Numbered from the stretch's first letter, positions 9,906-19,038 are shown. The stretch: 64,000 nucleotides of DNA from JAWKJY01 sp041393535 (GCA_041393535.1 JAWKJY010000001.1:62001-126000), one strand, 5' to 3'. Notes: a model not told the origin generated them from the sequence alone. Made by a program: numbers and translations.

Positions 9906-10306
9906 TGGCGATCAGGGTGCTCCACCGCGACCGGCCCGACCTGATGCTGCCGATGATCTCGAGCGACGCGCGGCTGATCGTCTGGCCGCGGCACGGCGCC
10001 TGGACCGCGCCGATGAACCACGTCCGGCTCGAGCCCGGCGAGGAGAACGTCCCGCACGCCCACGCGAACGAGGAGGATGCGATCTACGTCCTCGAGGGCC
10101 GCGGCTCGATCGAGGACGTGACGAACGGGCTCACGCTCGAGTTCGAGGCCGGCCAGGTCGTCTTCGTCCCGCCCGGGATCGTCCACAGGGTCAAGGCCGA
10201 CCGTGGCTCGCACATCGTCAGCGCGGGCGGCCCGGCCCCGGCCGATCTGGCGATGCTCGAGCGGGTCGGCGCCGACGTCTCCGGCCTCGAGCGGCCCGGC
10301 GGCTGA
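9905..10306 (+). CDS. Small cupin protein 3
   Basis: A 133-residue cupin and the last gene of the hydroxylase operon. It has a full first motif (NVPHAHANEEDAIYVLEGRG) and second motif (VVFVPPGIVHRVKA), so metal binding is likely. Start ATG 9905 overlaps the previous stop as TGATG. The stop at 10304-10306 is followed within 23 bp by the next gene, which appears to have its own promoter. Confidence 0.85.
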   Translation: MAIRVLHRDRPDLMLPMISSDARLIVWPRHGAWTAPMNHVRLEPGEENVPHAHANEEDAIYVLEGRGSIEDVTNGLTLEFEAGQVVFVPPGIVHRVKADRGSHIVSAGGPAPADLAMLERVGADVSGLERPGG

Positions 10307-10316
10307 GGGGCGCCGG

Positions 10317-10322
10317 TACGCT
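10317..10322 (+). promoter_or_regulatory. Putative -10 box (TACGCT) for a leaderless transcript
   Basis: TACGCT fits the actinobacterial TANNNT -10 pattern and ends 6 bp before GTG 10329. Transcription would then begin at or next to the start codon. No ribosome binding site lies at the normal distance before that GTG. No -35 box is obvious. Confidence 0.4.
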
Positions 10323-10328
10323 CGGCCC

Positions 10329-11279
10329 GTGCAGATCGTCGCGATCGACCCGCCCGAGCAGGGGTTCTACGCGAAGCGGCTCGACGTCCCCGGGGTGGCG
10401 ATCAAGGCGCACGCCTGCGTGCGCGACGAGGCGCTGCTCCAGGCGGGGAGGCTCGCGGTCGGGCTGCTCGCACGGGCCCCGGCGATCGTCGCCAACCTCG
10501 CCGCCGTGGGCGCGGAGCTGCACGTGCTCGGCGAGCGCCAGCGGGTCACGGATCTGCCGATGTACCGCCACATGGCGGGCGTCGCCTTCGACGGCGGCCG
10601 GACGATGGACGAGCGGGCGCGCGGCTACGGCGGGCTGCACGCCTGCTGCGCCGAGGAGGCGCTGCTTCGGCTCCCGACCGCACGGCATCGCGACCACCGC
10701 GACGTGACGAGCCACGAGCTGGCGCACACCGTCCTCTCCTACGGGCTCGACGAGCGCGTGCGCGGGCTCGTCGAGTCGCGCTACGCGGAGGCCCGGCCGC
10801 GCTGGCGGCGGGCGTACGCGGCGACCAACGCGCAGGAGTTCTTCGCGGAGCTGACGATGTGGTACGTCGGCAGCCGGGGCGACTACACCTCGCTGCCCTC
10901 GCCCGCGCCGGGCCCGCGCTGGCTGGCGCGCTTCGACCCGGAGTCCTACGACCTGCTCGACGCGATCTACGGCGGTCGCATCGCGCCCGCGCTGATCGAG
11001 TGGACGCGGCTCGAGCCGTCGACCGCGACGCGCTCCGAGCCGGGCGGGGCGCCGGTCTCCCTGCTCCTCGTCAACCGGACCGACCGCGTCGTCGAGCGCT
11101 TCTGGCTCGGCTTCCGCGGCGAGCGGAAGGGCTACGGGCCGGTCCAGCCCGGCACGGCGGTGGGCCAGTCGACGTACGCCGGGCATCCGTGGCTGCTCGT
11201 CGACGACGACGGGAACGAGCTCGGCACGTACGTCTCGCACGGCGCCGTGCACGGGCTCGTCGTGCTCGAGCGCACGTAG
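10329..11279 (+). CDS. Zinc-metallopeptidase-like protein with C-terminal VHL-beta-like domain
   Basis: A 316-residue protein with no signal peptide visible. Residues 129-133 are HELAH, a zinc-peptidase HExxH motif. NAQEFFAELTMWY (168-180) supplies a likely third metal ligand, so a zincin fold is probable. Residues 242-313 resemble the beta domain of the von Hippel-Lindau protein (NRTDRVVERFWLGF, QPGT and YAGHPWLL). Aligned without gaps to human pVHL from memory, the hydroxyproline-pocket residues W88, Y98, H115 and W117 are W259, Y269, H286 and W288, and S111 is T282. GTG 10329 was chosen because upstream in-frame sequence is arginine/serine-rich shadow. The protein may bind and cut a proline-rich or hydroxylated target; that is speculation. 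Confidence 0.8.
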   Translation: MQIVAIDPPEQGFYAKRLDVPGVAIKAHACVRDEALLQAGRLAVGLLARAPAIVANLAAVGAELHVLGERQRVTDLPMYRHMAGVAFDGGRTMDERARGYGGLHACCAEEALLRLPTARHRDHRDVTSHELAHTVLSYGLDERVRGLVESRYAEARPRWRRAYAATNAQEFFAELTMWYVGSRGDYTSLPSPAPGPRWLARFDPESYDLLDAIYGGRIAPALIEWTRLEPSTATRSEPGGAPVSLLLVNRTDRVVERFWLGFRGERKGYGPVQPGTAVGQSTYAGHPWLLVDDDGNELGTYVSHGAVHGLVVLERT

Positions 11280-11320
11280 ACGGCCGGGCGCGGGCCCGAC
11301 GGCCCGATGCACCGGGCCGC

Positions 11321-11326
11321 TACCGT
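11321..11326 (+). promoter_or_regulatory. Putative -10 box (TACCGT) for the stress-phosphatase gene
   Basis: TACCGT matches the TANCGT pattern seen elsewhere in the window and lies 31 bp before GTG 11358. A good ribosome site (GGGAGGG, 11347-11353) sits between. No clear -35 box. Confidence 0.35.
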
Positions 11327-11357
11327 CCTGGGCAATCGTCCGCGTCGGGAGGGCCGC

Positions 11358-14300
11358 GTGCCGAGAGTCTCTGCCCAGCTGGGCCTCGCAGCGACCGTCG
11401 CCGGCGCGTACGCGCTCGGCTCGCAGATCGCCTACTGGTGGTTCGGCGCGACGGGCGTCAACGCGTCGTTCTTCCCGGCCGCGGGCGTCACGGTCGCTGC
11501 GCTCGTCCTCACCGACCGGCGGCGCTGGCCGGTCGTCCTCGCGGCCGCCGCGACCGCGGAGGTCGCGGTCGACCTCGCGCACGGGCTGGGCATCGGCGCG
11601 AGCCTGGGGTACGCCGCCGCGAACTGCGCCCAGCCGCTGCTCGGGGCGCTGCTGCTCGCCCGTCTGGGCGGGCGACCCGACCTCGGGCGGCTGCGCGGCC
11701 TCGGCGCCTTCGTCCTCGCAGGCGTCGTCGCAGGCCCCGCACTCGGCGGGTGCTCGGCGCGTCGACCTTCGTCGGCCTCGACGGCGGGGACGGCTGGCTC
11801 CGCTTCGCAGGGGAGTGGTGGGCGGGCGACGGGCTGGGCGTCCTCGTCGTCGGCGCGGCGATCCTCTGCGCTCACGACCTGCGCGCGCGCGTCGCGGCGC
11901 GGCGGGGGCCGAGCGGCCGCGGGATCCTCGAGACGGCCGTGCTGACCGCGGGCGCCGGGATCGCGACGGCGGCGGTCGTCTGGTGGGACGTCGTCCCGCT
12001 CGTCTTCGTCCCCATCGTCCTCGTGCTCGCGCTCGCGCTGCGGTCGGGAACCCCGGGTCGTGCTCGCGGGCACCGTCGTCTCGTTCATCGCGGCCGAGGC
12101 GACCGCGCGCGGGCACCACTTCTGGGTGTCGCTCGAGGTCTCGACCTCGGTCGGGATGCTCTACCTGCAGGGGATCCTGGCCGTCCTGCTCGTCGCCTCC
12201 TCGCCGTCGCGGCGGCGGTCGCGGAGCGCGAGCGCGCCGTCGTCGCGCACGCGAGCGCCGAGGCGGCGCGGCAGGAGTCCGAGCGCGCGGCGCGCCGCGC
12301 GGCCCGCGTGCGTCGCCTCGCGGAGCGGGTGTCCGTCGCAGCGACCCCGCCGGCCGTAGGCGAGGCGTTCCTGGCCGAGGCCCTCGCGCAGGTCGACGGG
12401 CTCGCCGGGGCGCTGATGCTCGTGCGGGAGGAGGACGGCCCGCTCGAGCTGTCGGCCCTCCAGGGCGACCGGGCGGTCGGGCAGCGCTGGCTCCGGTCGG
12501 TGCCACGCGAGGAGCGCTTCCTGGTCGGGGCCGCCTTCGCGTCCGCGGGCCCCGTCGCCGTCGCGAGCCGGGCCGATCTCGAGCGGCGCTTCCCGGACAG
12601 CGCCGCGAGCTTCGGGCCCAACGTGCGGGCCGCGATCGGCCTGCGCGTCGTCGCCTTCGGCGCCCCGATCGGCGCGTTCGCGATCGCGTTCGACCGCGAG
12701 GGCGAGCTGCCCGCGGACGACGTCACCCTGCTCGAGACGATGGCGAGCGTGTGCGGGCCCGCGCTCGAGCGAGCGCGCCTGTTCGAGCGGGAGCGGACGG
12801 CGCGGCTCGAGGCCGAGCGGGCGCAGCGGGAGGCCGGCCGACTCGCGCGCGAGCGCGCCGAGACGCTCGAGGAGCTGCGCGAGCGCGAGTCGCGCTTTCG
12901 CACGCTCTTCACGTCGATCGACGAGGGCTACTGCCTGTGCGAGGTCGTCGTCGACGAGGGCGGCCGCGCGGTCGACTACCGCTTCCTCGAGGTCAACGAC
13001 CGCTTCGCCGAGCAGACGGGCCTGGTCGACGCGGCCGGGCGCACGGCGCTCGAGCTCGTCCCGGGGCTCGAGCGGCACTGGATCGACACGTACGCGCGCG
13101 TCGGCCTCGGCGGCGAGACGATCCGCTTCGAGAACGGCTCGGAGCAGATGGGGCGCTGGTTCGACGTGTACGCGGCGCCGGTCGAGCCGACCGGCTCCGG
13201 GCGGTTCGTCCTCGTCTTCGCGGACGCGACCGAGCGCCACCGGGCCGAGCTCGAGCTGCGCCGGAGCGAGGAGGCGGAGCGGCGCGCCCGGCGGCGGGCC
13301 GAGCTCCTCGCGCAGATCCACGCCGAGCTGGAGCAGGTCGACGGCGCGCAGGAGCGGCTCGAGCGGGCCGTCCAGCTGCTGGTCCCGCGCGTCGCCGACT
13401 ACGCGACGATCGAGGCGCCCGGGCGCGAGGAGTCGCTGCTCGCGTTCGCGCACGCCGATCAGGAGCTCCTGCAGGTGCGCGCGGAGCTGCGCACCTCCCA
13501 TCGGCTGGACGAGGGGGACGCCTCGTCGGTCGCGCGCGTCGCGAGCGGCGAGCGGCAGCTGGTCCCCGAGGTCACCCCCGCGCTCCGCGAGTCGCTCGCA
13601 CCCAACACCCGGACGCGGCGGCTGCTCGCGCGCCTCGCGGTGCGCTCGCACGCGGCCGTGCCCTCGACCTCGGGCTGGGCGAGCGCGGCGCGCTCCTCGT
13701 CGGGCTGACCGACCCGGACCGACGACCGTACGCGCCCGAGGACGTCGACTTCCTCGCCGAGGTCGCCCAGCGGCTCGGCGGGCTCGTCGGCCGGGCCCGC
13801 CTGCAGGAGGAGGCGAGCGCCGTGTCCCGCCGCCTCCAGCACGCCCTCCTGCCCGACCAGCTGCTGCGCGACCCGGCGCTCGAGCTGGCGGCGCGGTACC
13901 GGCCGGCGACCGACGGGCTCGAGGTCGGCGGCGACTGGTACGACGCTTTCCCGCTGCCCGACGGCCGGGTCGGGCTCGCGGTCGGCGACGTCGTCGGCCA
14001 CGGGCTGGAGGCCGCCGCCGCGATGGGTCGGCTGCGGACCGCGCTCGTCGCGCTCGCGCCCCACGCGGACGGGCCGGGGAGCCTGCTCTCCCTGCTCGAC
14101 GACTTCGCCGCCGGCCCGAACGGCACCGACTTCGCGACCGCGGTGGTCGCGAGCCTCGACCCGGCGACGGGCGCGCTGCGGTACGCGTCCGCCGGCCACC
14201 TGCCGCTGCTCGTGGTCTCGGCCGACGGGACGTGCCGCTGGCTGGAGGACGGCCGCTCGACCCCGCTCTGCGGGCTTCCCCGGGTGGCGCGGCGCGAGGC

Positions 14301-14922
14301 GGCGACGGTGCTCGACCCGGGCGACCTGCTCGTCCTCTGCTCGGACGGGCTGGTGGAGCGGCGGGGCGAGAGCCTGGCGGCAGGCCTCGCCCGGCTGGCG
14401 GCCGCCGGCGAGGCGCTCGCCGACGCGTCCGCCGAGGCGGCGTGCGACCGGCTGCTCGCCGCAGCCGGGCAGGGGGCGGGCGAGGACGACGTCGTCGTCC
14501 TGTGCGCTCGCTTCGCGCCGGTCGAGACCCGTCGGTTCCGCCGCTCTCTCCCGGCGGCGCCGGGAGAGCTGGCCCCGCTGAGGGCCGCGGCGCGCGCCTG
14601 GCTGGTCGCCCGCGCGCACTCCGAGGACACGCAGGAACGGCTGCTCCTCGGCCTCGGCGAGGCCGTGACGAACGCGATCGAGCACGCCTACCGGGACGGT
14701 GGCACCGGCATCGTCGACGTCGCGATCGTCGACGACGGCGACAGCCTCGGGATCGAGGTGCGCGACTACGGCCGCTGGCGGCAGCCTTCCCCGATCGTGC
14801 CGGGCCGGCGCCGCGGCACGGACATCCTCGACGCGGTCGGCGAGCGCGTCGTCAGGCGGACAGGCCGCGAGGGGACGACGGTCTCGTTCGCCGTCCCCGT
14901 CGCGGTGCCGCTCGAGGCGTGA
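11358..14922 (+). CDS. MASE1-GAF-PAS-GAF-SpoIIE phosphatase-HATPase sensor protein (four indels)
   Basis: This is a membrane sensor of the RsbU/RsbW kind that would read a signal and control an anti-sigma partner switch. Approximate corrected domains are MASE1 membrane region 1-290, GAF 327-475, short coiled coil, PAS 512-628, GAF 648-815, SpoIIE/PP2C phosphatase 832-1055 (EVGGDWYDAFPL, VGDVVGHGLEAA and GEDDVVVL carry the metal aspartates) and an RsbW-like HATPase 1060-1185 (GLGEAVTNAIEHAY). Four frame breaks occur: a missing G at 11748-11750, an extra base near 12044, a missing C at 12196-12197 and a missing C at 13661-13663. Corrected length is 3567 nt, exactly 1189 codons, so one intact gene is likely. 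Start GTG 11358 has GGGAGGG upstream. Confidence 0.85.
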
Positions 14923-14949
14923 GCGCGGCTCGCCCGCTGCGGCCGCGCC

Positions 14950-15717
14950 CTACGGCGCCTGGATCAGCTTGAAGCGCGCGCCGGTCGGGTCGGCCGCCTC
15001 GGCCAACCGGCCGTAGGGCGTGTCCTCGGCACCGTGGACGACGGCGCCCCCGAGCTGCTCGACCCGCGCGAGCGCGGCGTCGACGTCCTCGACGCGGAAG
15101 TAGATCGACCACTCGGCCGGCGCGCCCTCGGGCAGGTACGGCGTCATGTCCATGATCCCGGCGAGCTGGCCCTCGCCGACGCCGAGGGTCGTGTAGCGGA
15201 ACTCGGGGGCGTCGGACGCCGTGTGCGCGTCCCAGCGGAAGACCGTCCGGTAGAAGTCGACCGAGCGGTCGTAGTCGAGGGTGAAGAGCTCGAACCAGTA
15301 GGGCGTGCCGACCTCGCCGCGCACGGTGAACCCCTGCATCCGGTTCGCCTGCCACGCGCCGATCGCGGCGCCGGCCTGGTCGGCCAGGAACGTCATCGTC
15401 CCGTTCTCGGCGATCGCCATCGGCGGGACGTGGACCTGGCCGCCGTGCGCGACGGCGTCGGTCGCGACGCGCTCGGCGTCGTCGGTCGCCAGGTAGACGC
15501 TCCACGTGTCCGGCATGCCGGCGCTCCCGTCGTTCGCCATGCAGCCGGCGACCACCTCGCCGTCCCTCGTGAAGACGAAGTAGCCGCCGAAGCCCTCCTC
15601 CGGCAGCTCGGCGCGCCAGCCGAGCAGGTCGCCGTAGAACGCGGTCGCCCCGTCGGTGTCGGAGCTGAACAGGTCGATCCAGCACGGCGCCCCGGCGCTG
15701 ATCGTCGGTGCGGGCAT
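14950..15717 (-). CDS. Two-domain glyoxalase/bleomycin-resistance (VOC) protein
   Basis: A 255-residue protein made of two vicinal-oxygen-chelate domains (about 5-125 and 135-255). Each opens with the typical pattern: CWIDLFSSDTDGATAFYGDLLGW, broken here as CWIDLFSSD then ATAFYGDLLGW, and YWFELFTLDYDRSVDFYRTVF. Similar actinobacterial proteins are annotated as VOC or hydroxylase-like proteins of unknown substrate. ATG 15717 has GGGAGG upstream. It converges on the phosphatase gene and is divergent from the membrane protein gene at 15869. Confidence 0.88.
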   Translation of the reverse strand: MPAPTISAGAPCWIDLFSSDTDGATAFYGDLLGWRAELPEEGFGGYFVFTRDGEVVAGCMANDGSAGMPDTWSVYLATDDAERVATDAVAHGGQVHVPPMAIAENGTMTFLADQAGAAIGAWQANRMQGFTVRGEVGTPYWFELFTLDYDRSVDFYRTVFRWDAHTASDAPEFRYTTLGVGEGQLAGIMDMTPYLPEGAPAEWSIYFRVEDVDAALARVEQLGGAVVHGAEDTPYGRLAEAADPTGARFKLIQAP

Positions 15718-15868
15718 CGGTGCCTCCCTCGGTCGCGGTCGTCGAAGGCTACGACGGCCGCGCCCGCGGGAACTCATCGCACCGCGCAACGGGCTCGGCG
15801 CGCCGGGATCGGCCGCGGCGGGCCCTGCCCGCCGGCGGCGCTCGCGGGCGGGCAGGCAGAGTGGCCGG

Positions 15869-17122
15869 GTGGAGGTCGCCCGAGAGCGCAGCGAGCCGCC
15901 GGCCCGGCCTGTGGCGGGCGGGCGGCTCCTGGCCGTCGACGCGGCCCGCACGGTCGCGATCGTCGGGATGATGGCCGTGCACCTCGCGGGCGAGGCGGCC
16001 GACAGCTGGGGAGCGCTCGACTGGCCGAGCGGCTTCGCGGCCGGCGGGTTCGCCGTGCTGGCCGGGGTCTCGCTCGGCCTGACGCACCGCCTCCGTCGGC
16101 CGGGCTGGCGCCCGTGGGCGGGCCAGCTGGCGCGCTCGGCGCTCCTGTTCGCGCTCGGCGTCGGCCTCGCGGAGATCAGCCAGGGCCCGGTCGTGATCCT
16201 CTGCGTGTACGCCGCGCTCTTCGCCGTGGCCCTGCCGCTGCGGCGGCTGCCGCCGCGCGTCCTGCTCGCGCTCGGGCTCGTCGGCACCGTCGTCCTGCCG
16301 CTCGTCTCCTACGGCCTGCGCACGTGGCTGCTCGACGACCCCGGCATGCTGCGCGCCGTGCCCCCCGACTACGCGGTCGAGTGGAGGACGCTGACGGGCG
16401 AGGACGCGGCCGTGCGCGTCGCGCGGACGCTCCTCCTCGACGGCATCTACCCGCTGCTCGCCTGGCTGCCGCTCGCGCTCGCCGGCTGGGGGGCCTATGG
16501 CGTCGGACTGCTCCGGCCCGAGCGGCTCGGCCGCCTCGCCCTCGTCGCGTGCGCGCTGCTCGCGCTCGGCTTCGGCGGCGCCGCGCTCGTCGAGCGGGTC
16601 ACCCACGTGCGGGCCGAGGCGATCGCGGAGGTCGCCGACGCGGTGCCGGCGGCGCTGCGCGGCGACCGGAGCCCGGCCGAGCTCGTCGACCGCGGCAACG
16701 GGCTGCCGCGGGTCACCGGGATCGACGCGCTGCTCCTCGCCGGCCACCACACGGGGACGACGCTCGAGCTCTGGCGGATCCTGGGCGTGACGGCCGCGTT
16801 CGTCGTCGCGTTCGCCGCGCTGGCGCGGGTCGTGCCCGCCGCGGTCGCGGTCGCGGGCTGGCCCGGACGGATCCCGTTGACCGTCTACAGCACCCACATC
16901 GCCGTCGGCTGGGTGCTCGTGAACGGCGGGCTGCCCGAGGAGCTCACGCCGACGCAGGAGGTCGTGCTCCTCGCCGCCGAGGTGGCCGCGGCGTTCGTCC
17001 TCGGCGCGGCCTACCGGGGACGGCGCGGCCCGCTCGAGGCCGTGCTCGCCGCGGTCTCGCGGCTCGCCGGCGGCGCGGCGCCGGCACGCGTGCGCTCGGC
17101 CGCCGCCGGCCCGGGGCCGTGA
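15869..17122 (+). CDS. Multi-pass membrane protein, heparan-alpha-glucosaminide acetyltransferase/DUF418-like
   Basis: About 417 residues with roughly ten hydrophobic segments. The N-terminal signature RLLAVDAARTVAIVGMMAVH matches the start of DUF1624/DUF418 membrane acyltransferase-like proteins, in which a conserved aspartate begins the first membrane helix. The C-terminal part has IPLTVYSTHIAVGW, also typical. GTG 15869 was chosen since upstream in-frame sequence is arginine-rich and not family-like. It probably acts in cell-envelope modification; acceptor and donor are unknown. It stands alone and converges on the lipoprotein gene. Confidence 0.75.
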   Translation: MEVARERSEPPARPVAGGRLLAVDAARTVAIVGMMAVHLAGEAADSWGALDWPSGFAAGGFAVLAGVSLGLTHRLRRPGWRPWAGQLARSALLFALGVGLAEISQGPVVILCVYAALFAVALPLRRLPPRVLLALGLVGTVVLPLVSYGLRTWLLDDPGMLRAVPPDYAVEWRTLTGEDAAVRVARTLLLDGIYPLLAWLPLALAGWGAYGVGLLRPERLGRLALVACALLALGFGGAALVERVTHVRAEAIAEVADAVPAALRGDRSPAELVDRGNGLPRVTGIDALLLAGHHTGTTLELWRILGVTAAFVVAFAALARVVPAAVAVAGWPGRIPLTVYSTHIAVGWVLVNGGLPEELTPTQEVVLLAAEVAAAFVLGAAYRGRRGPLEAVLAAVSRLAGGAAPARVRSAAAGPGP

Positions 17123-17137
17123 CGACCGCCGTCCGCC

Positions 17138-18247
17138 TCAGCGGATGACGGCCGAGCTCGAGTAGACGAGCACCGCGAGGTCGCCCGACTCGAGCAGCGA
17201 GCGCCAGACCCCGACGCCCTCGCCCGGCGCCAGGGCGGCCTCCAGGCGCACGGCGCGGCCGACGGCCTCGGCGCGCCAGCCCGTCGCCACGTCGCCGAGC
17301 CGGCGGTCGCCGGCGCCCGGCAGGTCGGCCGCGGCGAGGGTGTCCCCGTCGAGCGCGGCCGCCTCGGCGCGGGCGTCCTCCTCGCTCCCGTAGACCAAAG
17401 CGATCCGCAGCGTCGCGCCGGCGCCTGCCCGGTCCTCGACGCCGACGCCGACGATGGACGCCTCGCGCGTCGCGATCACCCGGGTGGGCGTCCCCGCGGG
17501 CGGGCGGACGAGCTCCGCGTCCTGGATCGCGGCGGCGGTCACCTGGCCGAGCGCGTCCGCGGCCGCGGTCAGGTCGGGCCGCTCGCCCAGGGTCGGCCCG
17601 GCTGCGGCCGCCGCGCGCGCCAGGGCGGTGGTCGAGGCCGACGACGCGCTCGCTCGACACGACCAGCCGGTTGAGCGCCGCGAGCACGAGGCGGCCGGCG
17701 GGCGTCGACGCGTCGACCGACCCGTCCGCGCCCCGGACGAGCTGGCCCCTCGCCGGGCGAAGCCCGCGCGGCGGAGCGAGGCGCGGATCGCCCCTGCCTG
17801 GAAGCTCCCCGTCGCGACCGCGACGGCGGCCGGGTGGAAGCCGGCGGCGGCGAACGCGTCGACCCGGTCGAGCGTCCGGCCGAACGCCTCCCGCCACGGG
17901 CGCCGGTCGGCCGCGAGGAGCGCGTCCGGCAGCCAGACGCCGGCGAGGCGGGAGCGGTTCCACCCGTCCCCGTAGGCGCGGCGCAGCGCAGCGAGGTCGC
18001 CGAAGAGGACGTGCCGGCGCAGCTCGGGGACGTCCGGGAGCCGCTCGAGCGCCCCGTGCAGCCGCGTGCGCGCGGCTGCCGGCCCGCTCGCGGGCTCCGT
18101 CCGTGGCGGGGCCGCGGCCGGCGCCGTCGGAGTCGCGTCGGCTCCGTCGTCCGACGAGGAGCAGCCGGCGCCCGCGCCGGCGAGCGCGAGCGCCGCGACG
18201 AGCGCCGCGCAGCGGCCGGCGCACGCGAGCGAAGGTGCCCAGGGCAT
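17138..18247 (-). CDS. Putative lipoprotein of unknown function (compensating frameshift pair)
   Basis: The ORF is 369 residues. The N-terminus is a signal peptide with a lipobox-like AGAGC (cysteine near residue 29), followed by a Ser/Asp/Ala/Pro-rich linker, so the protein is likely lipid-anchored outside the membrane. I do not recognise the family. Between about 17750 and 17650 the reading frame turns Arg/Ser-rich. The neighbouring frame there reads RGQLVRGADGSVDAST, then PAGRLVLAALNRLVVSSERV, which looks genuine. Two opposite one-base errors about 100 nt apart would explain this and leave the total length unchanged. The ATG at 18247 is the annotated start. Confidence 0.6.
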   Translation of the reverse strand: MPWAPSLACAGRCAALVAALALAGAGAGCSSSDDGADATPTAPAAAPPRTEPASGPAAARTRLHGALERLPDVPELRRHVLFGDLAALRRAYGDGWNRSRLAGVWLPDALLAADRRPWREAFGRTLDRVDAFAAAGFHPAAVAVATGSFQAGAIRASLRRAGFARRGASSSGARTGRSTRRRPPAASCSRRSTGWSCRASASSASTTALARAAAAAGPTLGERPDLTAAADALGQVTAAAIQDAELVRPPAGTPTRVIATREASIVGVGVEDRAGAGATLRIALVYGSEEDARAEAAALDGDTLAAADLPGAGDRRLGDVATGWRAEAVGRAVRLEAALAPGEGVGVWRSLLESGDLAVLVYSSSAVIR

Positions 18248-18318
18248 GCGCGAACGATGCCCGACGGCCCGGGGGCGCCGGAGCCCCCCGGTGGCCGCGG
18301 CCGTCCTCGCCGGGCGTC

Positions 18319-18382
18319 GATCACCGCCTGTTCACCCGAGCGGCGGCCCGTTCACGAGACCTTCCCATCCCGGTCACCACCC
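18319..18382 (+). promoter_or_regulatory. PHO-box-like direct-repeat array upstream of the pst operon
   Basis: Units resembling the actinobacterial PhoP box G(G/T)TCAYYYRSG recur: GATCACCGCCT at 18319, GTTCACCCGAG at 18330, GTTCACGAGAC at 18350, CTTCCCATCCC at 18361 and GGTCACCACCC at 18372. Spacing is 11 bp within 18319/18330 and within 18350/18361/18372. The best unit (18330) matches 10 of 11 consensus positions. Placement before the phosphate-uptake genes supports PhoP-type control. Confidence 0.6.
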
Positions 18383-18410
18383 CGACGACCAACGGCGACC
18401 GGCCGCTCCG

Positions 18411-18416
18411 TAGCGT
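18411..18416 (+). promoter_or_regulatory. Putative -10 box (TAGCGT) of the pst operon promoter
   Basis: TAGCGT lies 28 bp after the last PHO-like unit and 35 bp before GTG 18452. The sequence GTAGCGTC recurs at 25735-25742 before the metallophosphoesterase gene, which suggests a shared promoter type. Confidence 0.4.
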
Positions 18417-18451
18417 CTCCCCCGAGTCGGAACGAGAGAGGAGCGACGACA

Positions 18452-18988
18452 GTGAGAAGGAAGCGAACGATGGTGCTCGCCGCGCTGGCGGGCGCCGTTG
18501 CGGCAGCGCTCGCGGTGACCCTCCCGGGCGCCTTCGCGGCGAAGGCGCCGGCGAAGCCCGGCGCGGCGAAGCAGGCGTGGAACGTCCTGCAGTCCGGCAA
18601 GAAGGTCTACGGGGTGGTCGGCGGCGGCTGCTCGGTCTCGGCGGTCTCGTCCAGCCGCCCGGCCGACTCGTTCGACTGCGCGACGACGGCCTCGATCTTC
18701 CCGTTCAGCAAGCAGCCGATCGGGCCGGAGCACTTCGGCGTCTTCGGCGGCGCCGTCGAGAACCCCGAGTGCGCGGGCGACATCCAGGATCCGCTGCCGA
18801 CGCCCGGCGTCGTCTGCATCTACCTGAACCCGGACGAGGCCGTGAACGTCAAGAAGAACGGCGAGGACTCGCTCGAGGTCGAGGCGGCCCCGGTCTACGG
18901 CGGCGGCTACGGCTTCAAGCTCCGCTGGAAGGCGAACGCGGCGGGCTTCTCCGAGGTGTACGGCGTCTGGGTCTACCAGGCCCCCTGA
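18452..18988 (+). CDS. Secreted protein of unknown function, first gene of the pst operon
   Basis: A 178-residue protein. Start GTG 18452 follows GAGAGGAG and gives RRKR, a hydrophobic core (MVLAALAGAVAAALAVTLPG) and a likely cleavage after GAFA, so it is exported. The mature part has several cysteines that could form disulfides (GGGCSVSA, FDCATT, PECAGD, GVVCIY). No family recognised. It sits 50 bp before pstS and directly behind the PHO-box array, so it probably works in phosphate starvation, perhaps as a surface partner of PstS. That role is inferred from position only. Confidence 0.7.
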   Translation: MRRKRTMVLAALAGAVAAALAVTLPGAFAAKAPAKPGAAKQAWNVLQSGKKVYGVVGGGCSVSAVSSSRPADSFDCATTASIFPFSKQPIGPEHFGVFGGAVENPECAGDIQDPLPTPGVVCIYLNPDEAVNVKKNGEDSLEVEAAPVYGGGYGFKLRWKANAAGFSEVYGVWVYQAP

Positions 18989-19038
18989 GCCGTCCCGCCC
19001 AGCAGCAGCACAACGACGACCAGGAGGCTTCTCCCACC

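Noticed and set aside
11358..14922. Programmed ribosomal frameshifting in the stress-phosphatase gene
   Set aside because: Four shifts in both directions at unrelated places, mostly simple G or C runs, point to sequencing error and not to programmed sites.
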